From: Candidatus Mediterraneibacter faecavium
GTDB lineage: Bacteria; Bacillota; Clostridia; Lachnospirales; Lachnospiraceae
Length of the DNA stretch: 64,000 nt
Reading direction: 5' to 3'
NCBI GenBank assembly: GCA_019119995.1
Contig: DWVY01000051.1
Span: 1-64,000, forward strand
Below are positions 1 to 10,721 of this stretch, piece after piece. The stretch's first letter is position 1. Each line of letters opens with the position of its first letter. A model generated the notes under the pieces. That model saw nothing but the letters and a program-made list of their open reading frames with translations. It was not told where the DNA came from and searched no databases. Both the position numbers and the translations under genes were made by a program.

Positions 1-232
1 TCCGAATACACCTCGTTCTCCATGTTAGTGATGTTAAAATGCGAGTTCCAATGGACGAGCATTTTGATATCGCGTTACATGGATTCGAGGGGATGAGGTA
101 GAGCGGGTCGGCACAGTGTTGTAGTATTCTCTTTTTCTGCGTCCCGTATTCAATCCTGATAGTTACTCTTACTGTTGTAGTGGCATCTGCTAAACAAACA
201 TGAAGAGATTGGAACTTAGTCGACAAAGTCCA

Positions 233-436
233 TCATTGCAGCCCGTTTTTACCATTCTTCCTGCGTATCTCTTCTATCTGTTCATCATTAAGTCCGCTGG
301 CAGCCTTTATGACATCAAGGTCTCCTCCTGCATTTAAAAAGGCAAGTATCATTTCTTCTCGTCCTCGGGTATGTCCTTTGAAATCCGCTTCTTTCAGCTC
401 ATCAGCAAATAATTCATTTAATGCATCGCACAACAT
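233..436 (-). CDS. Small hypothetical protein resembling the C-terminal tail of Rpn/PD-(D/E)XK-type proteins; possible remnant
   Basis: ORF; start moved to MLCDALNELF, preceded by GGAGGTGG; 'GREEMILAFLNAGGDLDVIKAASGLNDEQIEEIRRK' looks like an Rpn-type tail. Confidence 0.4.
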   Translation of the reverse strand: MLCDALNELFADELKEADFKGHTRGREEMILAFLNAGGDLDVIKAASGLNDEQIEEIRRKNGKNGLQ

Positions 437-485
437 TTTGCTCCACCTCCATCTGTTCCTAGTTTGCACGTGTAATAAATTAATT

Positions 486-1499
486 TTACGTGATCTTCCG
501 TCCTCCCGGTATCTTCCGTATTACCCACACGCACGCAAACGACGCCAGTGCGATCACAACGATCAGCCCGGGCACTGCGATCCATGCTGTCAGATCCCAC
601 GGTTCCATATATTTCTTATAATTATCGAGGAACAGGATATGGATCAGATATATCCCGAACGAGCACCCGCAGAACAGGTCGATCACTTTTCTTGCGCGTT
701 CGCCCGGTCTGACATGAGTGTTTCCAAGCCGGAGCATAAACAGGAAAAAGCAGACTGCCGCGACAGCTACAAATGGGCTGATATACGTCAGCGCATCCTC
801 ATAATGGTCGCCGGTCACCGCCGTAACTCCCCATGTGATCCCGAACGTTGCAGCCATGCTGAGCACGCAGATTACAGCCAGCGCTCTCTGGCTGATCCGG
901 ATATGACGTCTGTATTTGTAGAGATAATATCCCACAAACACGTACCATACATAGATCCTGTCGCCGATCAGCGGCAGGTCATAATATGCCTCTCCGCCCA
1001 TGAGCCACAGCACATAGTTAAACAGTACCGCGCCCGTCGTCACGATAAGGAATACCTTTTCCAGCTTCAGGCTCATATTTCTGCACATCACCTGAAAGAA
1101 CGGCAGCACGAGGTAAATGGGGATCATGGCGTACAGATACCACAGATGCGCCTCAGCCGGGACATAGAGTATCTCTTTTAAGTCAAATGAAGATCCCATG
1201 TAATAGATATTCCAGAAATAGTAAACTGCGCTCCATACAACAAGCGCGGTGACGAAACGCACGATCCTGTGTATATGTTTCTCGACCGGCTCGTCCCGCC
1301 CCAGAAGCAGGGCTCCGGATATCATGAAGAAGCAGGGCACGCTCAGCCTTGCCACTGTATCGATCACAAGAGAAAAGAGATATTCCCCCTGCGGGATCCT
1401 GCCGTAAGCCCGGCAGAAATAGTTGCTCACATGGATCGCGATCACGAGGATGAACGAGATCATCCGGACCAGTTCAAGATTATAATTCTTTTCTTTCAT
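486..1499 (-). CDS. Acyltransferase 3 family membrane protein
   Basis: 337 aa, multi-TM, N-terminal 'NLELVRMISFILVIAIHVSNYF' typical of Acyl_transf_3. Confidence 0.8.
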   Translation of the reverse strand: MKEKNYNLELVRMISFILVIAIHVSNYFCRAYGRIPQGEYLFSLVIDTVARLSVPCFFMISGALLLGRDEPVEKHIHRIVRFVTALVVWSAVYYFWNIYYMGSSFDLKEILYVPAEAHLWYLYAMIPIYLVLPFFQVMCRNMSLKLEKVFLIVTTGAVLFNYVLWLMGGEAYYDLPLIGDRIYVWYVFVGYYLYKYRRHIRISQRALAVICVLSMAATFGITWGVTAVTGDHYEDALTYISPFVAVAAVCFFLFMLRLGNTHVRPGERARKVIDLFCGCSFGIYLIHILFLDNYKKYMEPWDLTAWIAVPGLIVVIALASFACVWVIRKIPGGRKIT

Positions 1500-1567
1500 A
1501 GTGTCTGTACCCCTCTCATGTACTTCGATATGTATCTGCTCATATATTATTTCCTGCTGTCCCTGTC

Positions 1568-2797
1568 CTATATTTTGTCCTGCATTTTGTTCTGTGCCCT
1601 TTTCGGCATCAGGCTTGCTTTCATGACAGAACCTTCCCCGAACTTCCGGTTCAGTTCGTCCATGGCTTTCTTCAGCCGTTTGTGCTTCTCATCGGGCTCT
1701 TTTGGCATCTCAATATCAAAGATCGACAGCTGCTCCGGCGCGGCTTCATCAGTAAGCTTGGAAGTTCGGATCCCGAGCAGGCGCACCGGCTCCCCGCTCC
1801 ATATTTCAAGGAACAGGCTGCACGCAGTCTCTTTTAGTATCTCCGGATCATTGCTCGGCTTATCAAGCTGTATCTGGTGGGACGTCGTACTGAAATCATA
1901 ATATTTGATCTCCATGCTGACCATCCCGGCTTTCTTCCCTGCTTTCTTGAGCCTGCCGCCCACGCTCTGCGCAAGCCGCTCAAATACCGGCCGGATTTCC
2001 TCCATCGTCGCCGCGTCTTCACTGAGCGTTGTGGAATTTCCGATCCCTTTCGCCTCGTCCGGCTCCGACTGGACGACCGAAGTTCCGATGCCGTTGGCAA
2101 ATTCCCACAGCATCTTCCCGTGGCTCTTGAGATGAAGCATGATCAGTTTCGGATCTGAGCGCGCAAGGTCTCCTATCGTATTGATTTCCAGCTTTTTCAG
2201 CACTTCCACACTGGATTTACCCGCCATGTAGAGCTCTCCTATGGGCAGGGGCCACATTTTTTCCTTTATCTCCTCCGGATAAAGCGTGTGGATCCGGTCC
2301 GGCTTTTCAAAGTCCGACGCCATCTTCGCCAGAAGTTTATTCGTAGAAATCCCGATATTCACGGTAAATCCGAAGCGCTCCTTTATCCCGTCTTTTATCT
2401 CCACAGCCCCGTCCACCGGAGAATTCCACCGGTCTGCGATCCCCGTGAAATCCATATAGCATTCATCTACACTGACCTGTTCGATCTCTTTCGTAAATGT
2501 CCGAAGATGCTCCATCAGTCTCCTGCTCTTCTCCCTGTACATCTTATGATCCGGGGGATACATTGCAAGATTCGGGCACTTACGAAAGGCATTCGCAACA
2601 GGTTCCCCCGTGCGGATGCCATATCGTTTCGCCGCAGGGGATTTCGCAAGCACCACGCCATGACGGGATTTCTGATCCCCGCCGATGATCGCCGGTATCT
2701 CGCGCAGATCCACTGCGGCTCCGTTTTTCAGTTGTTCTACTGCAGTCCAGCTAAGATATGCTGAGTTTACATCGATATGAAAAATGATAGGCGCCAT
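1568..2797 (-). CDS. dinB: DNA polymerase IV (Y family)
   Basis: 'IIFHIDVNSAYLSWTA', 'SVDECYMDFTG', 'GISTNKLLAKMASDFEKPD'. Confidence 0.93.
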   Translation of the reverse strand: MAPIIFHIDVNSAYLSWTAVEQLKNGAAVDLREIPAIIGGDQKSRHGVVLAKSPAAKRYGIRTGEPVANAFRKCPNLAMYPPDHKMYREKSRRLMEHLRTFTKEIEQVSVDECYMDFTGIADRWNSPVDGAVEIKDGIKERFGFTVNIGISTNKLLAKMASDFEKPDRIHTLYPEEIKEKMWPLPIGELYMAGKSSVEVLKKLEINTIGDLARSDPKLIMLHLKSHGKMLWEFANGIGTSVVQSEPDEAKGIGNSTTLSEDAATMEEIRPVFERLAQSVGGRLKKAGKKAGMVSMEIKYYDFSTTSHQIQLDKPSNDPEILKETACSLFLEIWSGEPVRLLGIRTSKLTDEAAPEQLSIFDIEMPKEPDEKHKRLKKAMDELNRKFGEGSVMKASLMPKRAQNKMQDKI

Positions 2798-2926
2798 ACA
2801 GCCATCTTCCTTTCACGCCGGCTGCAGCGCCGGATGCCGTCCCCCGTTTTCATGGCTGCATCGTCAGACATCCCCGCTTTCACAGCAGCAAGTCTCCTGA
2901 CATCATCCTCGCGGGCATTTTCCGGA

Positions 2927-5530
2927 TTACTCTGCGGCGACGATCTGGCCTTTCACCTCAGCCGTCAGTTTCCCGTCTTTTGCATCGATCAGGATCGTGT
3001 CTTCCCTGCCTACATTTCCGGCAAGGATCAGTCTTGCCGCCAGCGTTTCTACATTCTTCTGCAGATATCTCTTCAGCGGCCTTGCTCCGTACATCGGGTC
3101 GTAACCGCCTTCTACTACGAAGTCTTTCGCCGCATCTGTCAGTTCGATCGTCAGCTCTTTCTCCGCCAGACGTTTGTTGACATCTGCTATCAGTAAGTCA
3201 ATAATGGCACGGATATTCTGTTTCGTCAATGGTTTGAACATAATTATTTCATCCAGACGGTTCAGGAACTCCGGTCTGAAATGGGCTTTCAGGTCGTTCA
3301 TGACCATCTCCTGGCTCTGCGTGTCTATGGAGCCGTCGTCATGGATGCCTTCCAGCAGATAACCTGCACCGATATTGGACGTCATGATCAGGATCGTATT
3401 CTTGAAGTCCACAGTCCTTCCCTGAGAGTCTGTGATCCGTCCGTCGTCAAGCACCTGGAGCAGTACGTTAAATACATCCGGATGGGCTTTCTCGACCTCG
3501 TCGAACAGTACGACGGAGTACGGTTTTCTCCTGACTGCCTCCGTGAGCTGCCCGCCTTCATCGTATCCGACATATCCCGGAGGCGCTCCGATCAGACGGG
3601 ACACGGAATATTTCTCCATGTATTCGCTCATATCGATACGCACCATATTGTTCTCATCATCGAACAGGCTCTGCGCCAATGCTTTGGCAAGCTCTGTCTT
3701 ACCGACTCCGGTAGGTCCTAAGAACAGGAACGAACCGATCGGTTTGCTCGGATCCTTGATCCCTGCTTTGGAACGGATGATCGCTTCTGTCACAAGTTCA
3801 ACGCCTTCATCCTGCCCGACCACACGTTTGTGCAGCTCATCTGCAAGATGGAGCGTCTTGTTCCTCTCGCTCTCGTTCAGTTTCGCCACCGGTATTCCCG
3901 TCCAGCGTGAAACAATACGTGCGATCTCGTCGTCCGTAACAGCCTCATGGACAAGGGAAAGATCCTTTGCTTTTACCTTTTCTTCCTCTTCCTCCAGTTG
4001 TTTCTGAAGCTGAGGCAGCTGTCCATACTGCAGTTCGGCGGCTTTGTTCAGGTCATACTCTCTCTGTGCTTTCTGAATGTCCTTGTTGACCTGCTCGATC
4101 TCCTCGCGGATCTTCTGGACCCGCTCCACGGATTTCTTCTCATTCTCCCACTGGACTTTCTTGCCGGCGTACTGTTCTTTCAGATCCGCCAGTTCTTCCT
4201 GCAGATGTTCCAGACGCTCCTTGCTCAGACGGTCTTCCTCTTTCTTAAGCGCCGACTCCTCGATCTCAAGCTGCATGACCTTACGCCTCAGCTCATCCAG
4301 TTCCGTCGGCATGGAGTCAAGCTCCGTCTTTATAAGAGCGCACGCCTCGTCCACAAGGTCGATTGCCTTATCCGGCAGGAAACGGTCGGAGATATAACGG
4401 TTCGAAAGTGTCGCAGCCGCGACAAGCGCGCTGTCCGTGATCTTTACTCCGTGGAATACTTCGTACCGCTCTTTCAGACCACGCAGGATGGAGATTGCAT
4501 CCTCCACTGTCGGCTCGTCTACCATGACCGGTTGGAACCGGCGTTCCAGAGCCGCGTCTTTCTCAATATATTCACGGTATTCATCCAAAGTCGTTGCGCC
4601 GATACAGTGCAGCTCGCCTCTCGCCAGCATAGGCTTTAACATATTGCCGGCGTCCATGGCGCCGTCCGTCTTGCCTGCGCCGACGATCGTGTGCAGCTCA
4701 TCGATAAACAGGATGATCTTGCCGTCGCTGTTCTTCACTTCCTCGAGGACCGCTTTCAGACGTTCCTCAAACTCGCCCCGGTATTTTGCTCCGGCTACAA
4801 GCGCTCCCATATCAAGGGAAAAGATCGTCTTCTCTTTCAGCCCCTCCGGCACGTCTCCGCTGACGATACGCTGGGCCAGTCCTTCCACGACCGCCGTTTT
4901 GCCGACGCCGGGCTCTCCGATGAGCACAGGGTTGTTCTTTGTCTTACGGGAAAGGATGCGGATCACGTTGCGGATCTCCTCGTCACGGCCGATGACCGGA
5001 TCAAGCTTCTGGTCGCGGGCGCGCTCCACAAGATCCTGCCCGTACTTATTCAATGTATCATAGGTAGCTTCCGGATTGTCGCTGGTCACCCGCTGGTTGC
5101 CCCGCACGGTCGAGAGCGCGTGCAGGAATCCCTCGCGGCTGATGCCGTACTCCCGGAAAAGCTGTTTCATATCTCTACTTGCATATTTTAACAGGGCAAG
5201 AAACAGATGCTCGACGGACACATACTCGTCCCCCATCTGTTTCGCCTCATCCTCTGCATGGATGAGGACGTTGTTGAGATCCTGGCCCACGTAAGCCTGG
5301 CCGCCCTGGACTTTCGGCCGCTTACCGATCATCTGCTCCACACTGTTGATGAAGAGCTGTCCCTGGATACTCATTTTTTCAAGCAATTTTAAGATCAGAC
5401 TGTCGTCCTGCGTCAGCAGCGCATAGAGCAGATGCTCCTGCGCCAACTCCTGATTGCCGTTGTCCGCGGCGATCTTCTCGCAGTTCTGCACAGCCTGCAG
5501 TGAATTCTGTGTAAATTTATTGATATTCAT
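2927..5530 (-). CDS. clpB: ATP-dependent chaperone ClpB
   Basis: 867 aa; two AAA+ modules ([33 protein letters not shown]), coiled-coil middle domain, '[13 protein letters not shown]'. Confidence 0.97.
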   Translation of the reverse strand: MNINKFTQNSLQAVQNCEKIAADNGNQELAQEHLLYALLTQDDSLILKLLEKMSIQGQLFINSVEQMIGKRPKVQGGQAYVGQDLNNVLIHAEDEAKQMGDEYVSVEHLFLALLKYASRDMKQLFREYGISREGFLHALSTVRGNQRVTSDNPEATYDTLNKYGQDLVERARDQKLDPVIGRDEEIRNVIRILSRKTKNNPVLIGEPGVGKTAVVEGLAQRIVSGDVPEGLKEKTIFSLDMGALVAGAKYRGEFEERLKAVLEEVKNSDGKIILFIDELHTIVGAGKTDGAMDAGNMLKPMLARGELHCIGATTLDEYREYIEKDAALERRFQPVMVDEPTVEDAISILRGLKERYEVFHGVKITDSALVAAATLSNRYISDRFLPDKAIDLVDEACALIKTELDSMPTELDELRRKVMQLEIEESALKKEEDRLSKERLEHLQEELADLKEQYAGKKVQWENEKKSVERVQKIREEIEQVNKDIQKAQREYDLNKAAELQYGQLPQLQKQLEEEEEKVKAKDLSLVHEAVTDDEIARIVSRWTGIPVAKLNESERNKTLHLADELHKRVVGQDEGVELVTEAIIRSKAGIKDPSKPIGSFLFLGPTGVGKTELAKALAQSLFDDENNMVRIDMSEYMEKYSVSRLIGAPPGYVGYDEGGQLTEAVRRKPYSVVLFDEVEKAHPDVFNVLLQVLDDGRITDSQGRTVDFKNTILIMTSNIGAGYLLEGIHDDGSIDTQSQEMVMNDLKAHFRPEFLNRLDEIIMFKPLTKQNIRAIIDLLIADVNKRLAEKELTIELTDAAKDFVVEGGYDPMYGARPLKRYLQKNVETLAARLILAGNVGREDTILIDAKDGKLTAEVKGQIVAAE

Positions 5531-5596
5531 AGTACTTCCCTCCTTCAGGCAGACACTACTTGTTTTCGTGTTCTAGTAGTAATATAGCAATAGTTG

Positions 5597-5623
5597 TTAG
5601 CACTGTCAAGACTCGAGTGCTAA
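5597..5623. promoter_or_regulatory. CIRCE (HrcA operator) upstream of clpB
   Basis: TTAGCACTG-TCAAGACTC-GAGTGCTAA; matches TTAGCACTC-N9-GAGTGCTAA with one mismatch. Confidence 0.93.
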
Positions 5624-5720
5624 TTTATTTTTTCTTTATAAATGTTTTTCCCTGACATTCAAACCATAGAAATTGAACTTCAGGATTCCAACAAAATATT
5701 TTGAACTTTTGTTAATTGTA

Positions 5721-5749
5721 TTGAACTTTTACATTCTTCATGTTATAGT
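5721..5749 (+). promoter_or_regulatory. Putative sigma-A promoter for the HTH-aminotransferase gene
   Basis: TTGAAC-N17-TATAGT upstream of the ATG at 5802. Confidence 0.5.
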
Positions 5750-5801
5750 ACCTTCAGTGCAAATTGAACTTCTTATTTTTAAATTCAAGGAGATAACGAT
5801 A

Positions 5802-7406
5802 ATGTCTAAAGAAATATTCGCAGAGCGCCTTAGAATTTCCATGGCGCAGCAGGGGAAAAAGCAGGTGGATCTGATCCGCGCAGCTTCCGCCTACGGCGTT
5901 AAGCTCGGCAAGAGCCATATCAGCCAATACGTCAGCGGCAAGACGCTTCCAAGACCTGATATCCTGCATTTCCTGGCAGACACGCTTCAGGTCGATGCCG
6001 GCTGGCTGAGGGGTGATGAACCAGAAGATACAGATGCGCGCATTGCCGACAATACTGACAATACCGCCGCACAACAGGCCGCTGCCGGCGGATCAGTCCG
6101 GGCGCAGACTGCTGCCAGCGGTTCGGATCCGGCACAGAGTATCCATATAAATTATAGAAATAATACTGTTACGGGGGACAGAAAAATGAGAACTTTTAAG
6201 AAATCTTCAAAACTTGACAATGTCTTATACGATGTAAGAGGGCCGGTCGTAGATGAAGCCGCACGGATGGAGGAATCCGGCACGCAGATCCTGAAATTGA
6301 ACATCGGCAATCCCGCACCGTTCGGATTCCGCACGCCGGATGAAGTGATCTACGATATGCGGCAGCAATTGACGGAGTGCGAGGGCTATTCCAATGCACA
6401 GGGTCTTTTTTCCGCAAGAAAAGCGATCATGCAGTACGCGCAGATCAAAGGCATTCCGAACATCGCAATCGAGGATATCTACACCGGAAACGGCGTTAGC
6501 GAACTGATCAATATCTGTATGTCCGCACTATTGGACGACGGGGATGAGATCCTGATCCCGTCTCCTGATTATCCGCTGTGGACCGCCTGCGCGACACTTG
6601 CCGGCGGAAAGGCTGTGCATTATATCTGCGACGAGCAGTCGGAATGGTATCCGGATATTGACGACATCCGCAGAAAGATCACCGACCGGACGAAGGCAAT
6701 TGTTATCATCAACCCGAACAATCCGACCGGAGCGCTGTATCCGAAAGAAGTGCTTCAGAAGATTGTCGATGTCGCAAGAGAGCATCAGCTCATCATCTTT
6801 TCCGATGAGATCTACGACCGGCTGGTAATGGATGAGGAAGAACACATTTCCATCGCTTCCCTTGCGCCGGATCTCTTCTGCATTACATTCAGCGGCCTGT
6901 CCAAGTCCCACATGATCGCAGGATTCCGCATCGGCTGGATGATCCTAAGCGGGAACAAGAAAGTCGCGAAAGATTACATTGAGGGGCTTAAGATGCTCTC
7001 CAATATGCGCCTCTGTTCGAATGTCCCTGCGCAGTCTATCGTCCAGACAGCACTGGGCGGCCATCAGAGCGTGCGCGGCTATATCGAACCAGGCGGACGT
7101 ATCCGCGAACAGAGGGATTATATTTACAAGGCACTGACCGATATCCCCGGCATCAGCGCCGTAAAGCCTAAAGCAGCGTTCTACATCTTCCCGAAGATCG
7201 ATATAAAGAGGTTCAATATCACAAACGACGAACAGTTTGCCCTTGATCTGCTCCGGGATAAGAAGATCCTCCTGATCCACGGCGGCGGCTTCAACTGGGA
7301 ACAGCCGGATCATTTCCGAGTAGTCTATCTGCCCCGGATCGAGGTGTTGAAAGAGGCAATGGGGAAGATCGCGGATTTCTTCAGTTACTATAAACAGCAG
7401 CTATAA
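5802..7406 (+). CDS. Fusion: N-terminal XRE/Cro-type HTH + AlaA-like class I/II aminotransferase
   Basis: 'MSKEIFAERLRISMAQQGKKQVDLI...KSHISQYVSGKTLPRPDILHFLADTLQV' HTH, then 'SSKLDNVLYDVRGPVVDEAARMEESGTQILKLNIGNPAPFGF' and 'FSGLSKSHMIAGFRIGWM' (PLP Lys motif). Confidence 0.9.
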   Translation: MSKEIFAERLRISMAQQGKKQVDLIRAASAYGVKLGKSHISQYVSGKTLPRPDILHFLADTLQVDAGWLRGDEPEDTDARIADNTDNTAAQQAAAGGSVRAQTAASGSDPAQSIHINYRNNTVTGDRKMRTFKKSSKLDNVLYDVRGPVVDEAARMEESGTQILKLNIGNPAPFGFRTPDEVIYDMRQQLTECEGYSNAQGLFSARKAIMQYAQIKGIPNIAIEDIYTGNGVSELINICMSALLDDGDEILIPSPDYPLWTACATLAGGKAVHYICDEQSEWYPDIDDIRRKITDRTKAIVIINPNNPTGALYPKEVLQKIVDVAREHQLIIFSDEIYDRLVMDEEEHISIASLAPDLFCITFSGLSKSHMIAGFRIGWMILSGNKKVAKDYIEGLKMLSNMRLCSNVPAQSIVQTALGGHQSVRGYIEPGGRIREQRDYIYKALTDIPGISAVKPKAAFYIFPKIDIKRFNITNDEQFALDLLRDKKILLIHGGGFNWEQPDHFRVVYLPRIEVLKEAMGKIADFFSYYKQQL

Positions 7407-7428
7407 GCGAGATCCTTGAATAAAATCC

Positions 7429-7465
7429 AGGGTCTGCCGCACCATTAACCGGTATGGCAGACCCT
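7429..7465. terminator. Bidirectional hairpin between convergent genes
   Basis: AGGGTCTGCC ... GGCAGACCCT. Confidence 0.7.
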
Positions 7466-7486
7466 CTATCTATTCCACTGAAACTG

Positions 7487-8923
7487 TCACTGCTCCAGTA
7501 TTTCTTTTATCATCTTTGTCACAGCCGCCGGGTCGGCTTTTCCTTTCAGCGCCCTCATGCTCTGTCCCATGAGCGCTCCGAAAGCTTTCTGCTTGCCGCC
7601 CTTATAATCTGCGACCGCCTGCGGATTGTCCGCAAGGACTTTCTCTACCGCTTCTTTGATGGCTCCCTCATCGTTCACGGTCTTAAGTCCGTTCTCTTCC
7701 ACATATTTCTCCGGATCTACATCATCGGTAAAGATCTGTTCGAATACCTTTCTTGCGACAGCGGCGCTGATGGTTCCTGCATCTGTCATATCAATGAGCT
7801 TCGCCAGATGCTCCGGGGAGAACTTCAGGCCTTCCGGTTCCATTCCTTTCTCTTTCATCAGGCGGAACACATCTCCCATGATCCAGTTTGCCGCTTTCTT
7901 CGGTTTTCCGCACAGCTCGACCGTTGCCTCGAAGAGATCCGCCACTTTCTTGGACTCTGTGATAAGCTCCGCATCGTATTCCGGAATATCGAATTCCGCC
8001 TTGTATCTCTCCAGCTTCTCGGGACGAAGTTCCGGCTGGCGCGCTTTGATCTTCTCGATCCACTCGTCGCTTATCACGATCGGCACGAGATCCGGCTCTG
8101 GGAAATAACGGTAATCCTGCGCGTCCTCCTTGGAACGCATCGCATAAGAATGTTCCTTATTATCATCCCATCTTCTTGTCTCCTGGATAACTTCTTTCCC
8201 TTCTTCAAGGAGTTCAATCTGTCTCTGGCGCTCCCCTTCAATGGCATGGGCGATAGCCTTGAACGAGTTCAGGTTCTTCATCTCTGTTCTCGTACCGAAA
8301 GTATCCGATCCAGCCTCACGGACAGACAGGTTCACATCCGCCCTCATGGAACCTTCCTGGAGCTTACAGTCTGACACTCCCAGATACTGCGCGGTCATGC
8401 GCAGTTTTTCCAGATATGCGATCACTTCGTCAGCAGAGCGCATATCCGGTTCGGAGACGATCTCCACAAGGGGCACTCCGCTCCGGTTGTAATCTACAAG
8501 GGAAGTGTCGTCCCACTCGTCGTGGACCAGTTTCCCCGCATCCTCTTCCATATGCATCTCATGGATCCGTACTTTCCTCTTTCCTGTCTGTGTATCGATC
8601 TCCACATATCCGTCTCTAGCGATCGGGAGATAGAGCTGGGATATCTGATAGTTCTGCGGGTTGTCCGGATAGAAATAATTCTTCCGGTCGAACTTGCACA
8701 CCTGTGTGATCTTACAGTTCGTGGCAAGCCCGAGCGCCATAGCATACTCCACCACCTGTTTGTTGAGCACCGGAAGTGATCCGGGCATCCCTGTACACAC
8801 CGGGCATGTATGGGTATTCGGCGCGCTTCCGAACTCTGTGCTGCATCCGCAGAAGATCTTCGTCTTTGTCGCCAGCTCGATATGCACCTCAAGTCCGATG
8901 ACTGTCTCATACTGTTTTGCCAT
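7487..8923 (-). CDS. gatB: Asp-tRNA(Asn)/Glu-tRNA(Gln) amidotransferase subunit B
   Basis: 'YETVIGLEVHIELATKTKIFCGCSTEFG', 'GSMRADVNLSVR'. Confidence 0.97.
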   Translation of the reverse strand: MAKQYETVIGLEVHIELATKTKIFCGCSTEFGSAPNTHTCPVCTGMPGSLPVLNKQVVEYAMALGLATNCKITQVCKFDRKNYFYPDNPQNYQISQLYLPIARDGYVEIDTQTGKRKVRIHEMHMEEDAGKLVHDEWDDTSLVDYNRSGVPLVEIVSEPDMRSADEVIAYLEKLRMTAQYLGVSDCKLQEGSMRADVNLSVREAGSDTFGTRTEMKNLNSFKAIAHAIEGERQRQIELLEEGKEVIQETRRWDDNKEHSYAMRSKEDAQDYRYFPEPDLVPIVISDEWIEKIKARQPELRPEKLERYKAEFDIPEYDAELITESKKVADLFEATVELCGKPKKAANWIMGDVFRLMKEKGMEPEGLKFSPEHLAKLIDMTDAGTISAAVARKVFEQIFTDDVDPEKYVEENGLKTVNDEGAIKEAVEKVLADNPQAVADYKGGKQKAFGALMGQSMRALKGKADPAAVTKMIKEILEQ

Positions 8924-8925
8924 GA

Positions 8926-10395
8926 CTAGCGCACCTCCTTTGCCATTGTCTCATACTGTTTTCCGGTAGCACATTCATAAGTATATGCCGCCCGGATCAG
9001 TGTTTTCTCCTCAAATGCATTTCCGATCAGCTGCATTCCGATCGGAAGGCCGTTCTTATCTTTCCCGACCGGAACTGTCATTCCCGGAAGTCCGGCAAGA
9101 TTTACTGAGATCGTATAAATATCTCCCAGATACATCTTAAGCGGATCGCTCAGGCTCTCGCCAAGCCGGGGAGCTGTCGTCGGCGCCGCCGGTCCCAGGA
9201 TGATATCGTAATACTCAAACGCCTTGTCGAATTCCTTTTTGATCAGCGCTTTTGTCCGGAGGGCTTTCAAGTAGTACGCGTCATAATACCCGGAGCTGAG
9301 CACGAATGAGCCGAGCATGATGCGGCGTTTTACTTCCGGGCCGAACCCCTCGGAACGGGTCTTCTTGTACATGTTGTGAAGCCCCTCGTATTCTTTCGTC
9401 CGATAGCCGTATTTCACGCCGTCGAAGCGTTCCAGGTTCGAGCTTGCCTCCGCGGAAGCGATCGTATAATATGCCGGAATCGCATATTTCACAAGTCGCA
9501 GATCAAACGTCTCGACGACCGCCCCGTTTTCTTCCAGTACTTTCGCCGCCCGCAGGACCGCCTTTCTCACTTCCGGATCAAGGCCGTCTCCCATATAGTC
9601 TTTCGGTATGCCGATCTTCAGACCTTTTGCATTATTCTCCAGAGCGCTCGTAAAATCATAATCGTCTCTGTCTATGGATGTACTGTCTTTCGGGTCGTGG
9701 GATGCGATCGCCTCGAGAAATGCCGCGCAGTCAGACACGTCTTTCGCAACCGGTCCGATCTGATCCAGTGAAGATCCGTAAGCGATCAGTCCGTATCTGG
9801 AAACTGTTCCATAGGTCGGCTTCAGACCGACCACGCCGCAGAAGGAACTGGGTTGCCGGATAGAACCGCCCGTATCCGACCCGAGCGCGCCGAAGCATTC
9901 GCCCGCCGCCACCGCCGCGCAGGAACCGCCGGAAGAGCCGCCCGGCACATGCGCTGTGTTGTGCGGATTTCTCGTCGGTCCGTAGTACGAAGTCTCGGTG
10001 GTGCTCCCCATGGCGAATTCATCCATGTTTGTCTTCCCGATGATCACTGCCCCGGCTTTCTTTAAATTCTCTACCGCCTCTGCAGTATATGTGGGTTTAA
10101 AATTCGAGAGTATCTTAGAGCTGCATGTCGTAAGCTGTCCTTTGATACACATGTTGTCCTTGACCGCAACCGGCACGCCTGCCAGCGGTCCGGTCAGCTC
10201 GCCTGCGTCGATCTTCTTCTGGACCTCTTCCGCCTGTGCAAGTGCTCCGGCCTCGTCCAGCGTCACGTAACTGTTGACCACCGGCTCTGCTTCCTTTGCA
10301 CGGTCGAGCGCCGCCTGGACAGCTTCCCTCACCGTGATCTCGCCGGCTTTTATCTTTTTTCCCAGCTCAAGGGCTGTAAGTTCTAATATTTCCAT
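8926..10395 (-). CDS. gatA: Asp-tRNA(Asn)/Glu-tRNA(Gln) amidotransferase subunit A
   Basis: Amidase signature 'GSSGGSCAAVAAGECFGALGSDTGGSIRQPSSFCGVVGLKPTYG'. Confidence 0.97.
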   Translation of the reverse strand: MEILELTALELGKKIKAGEITVREAVQAALDRAKEAEPVVNSYVTLDEAGALAQAEEVQKKIDAGELTGPLAGVPVAVKDNMCIKGQLTTCSSKILSNFKPTYTAEAVENLKKAGAVIIGKTNMDEFAMGSTTETSYYGPTRNPHNTAHVPGGSSGGSCAAVAAGECFGALGSDTGGSIRQPSSFCGVVGLKPTYGTVSRYGLIAYGSSLDQIGPVAKDVSDCAAFLEAIASHDPKDSTSIDRDDYDFTSALENNAKGLKIGIPKDYMGDGLDPEVRKAVLRAAKVLEENGAVVETFDLRLVKYAIPAYYTIASAEASSNLERFDGVKYGYRTKEYEGLHNMYKKTRSEGFGPEVKRRIMLGSFVLSSGYYDAYYLKALRTKALIKKEFDKAFEYYDIILGPAAPTTAPRLGESLSDPLKMYLGDIYTISVNLAGLPGMTVPVGKDKNGLPIGMQLIGNAFEEKTLIRAAYTYECATGKQYETMAKEVR

Positions 10396-10427
10396 GATCT
10401 ATGCCGCCTTTCTGTCATGATGTGTTC

Positions 10428-10721
10428 TCAGCCGATCGTTCTCGGCACTTCAAAGGTGTCCTCTTTTCTCTGCGGTGCGTTCGCCAGAGTCTCTTCCCTG
10501 CCGTCGCCGTTTGTCACCACATCCTCGCGGAATACATTATTTACCGGAAATACATGGGACATCGGCTCGATCCCCGATGTGTCCAGTTCATTCAGTGTAT
10601 CAATGTAATCCAGCATCTTCTCCATGTCAGCTTTCGCAGCCTCTTTTTCTGTATCTGATAACTCGAGCTTTGCCAGGATCCCGACATACTCGATGGTTTC
10701 GTCTGATATCTTGTTTGCCAT
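10428..10721 (-). CDS. gatC: Asp-tRNA(Asn)/Glu-tRNA(Gln) amidotransferase subunit C
   Basis: 'ISDETIEYVGILAKLELSDTEKE...MLDYIDTLNELDTSGIEPMSH'; start moved to MANKISD. Confidence 0.93.
   Translation of the reverse strand: MANKISDETIEYVGILAKLELSDTEKEAAKADMEKMLDYIDTLNELDTSGIEPMSHVFPVNNVFREDVVTNGDGREETLANAPQRKEDTFEVPRTIG

Noticed and set aside
309-1181. 290-aa plus-strand ORF
   Set aside because: Antisense to the acyltransferase gene; no recognisable family or RBS.
7454-8374. 306-aa plus-strand ORF
   Set aside because: Shadow ORF opposite gatB.
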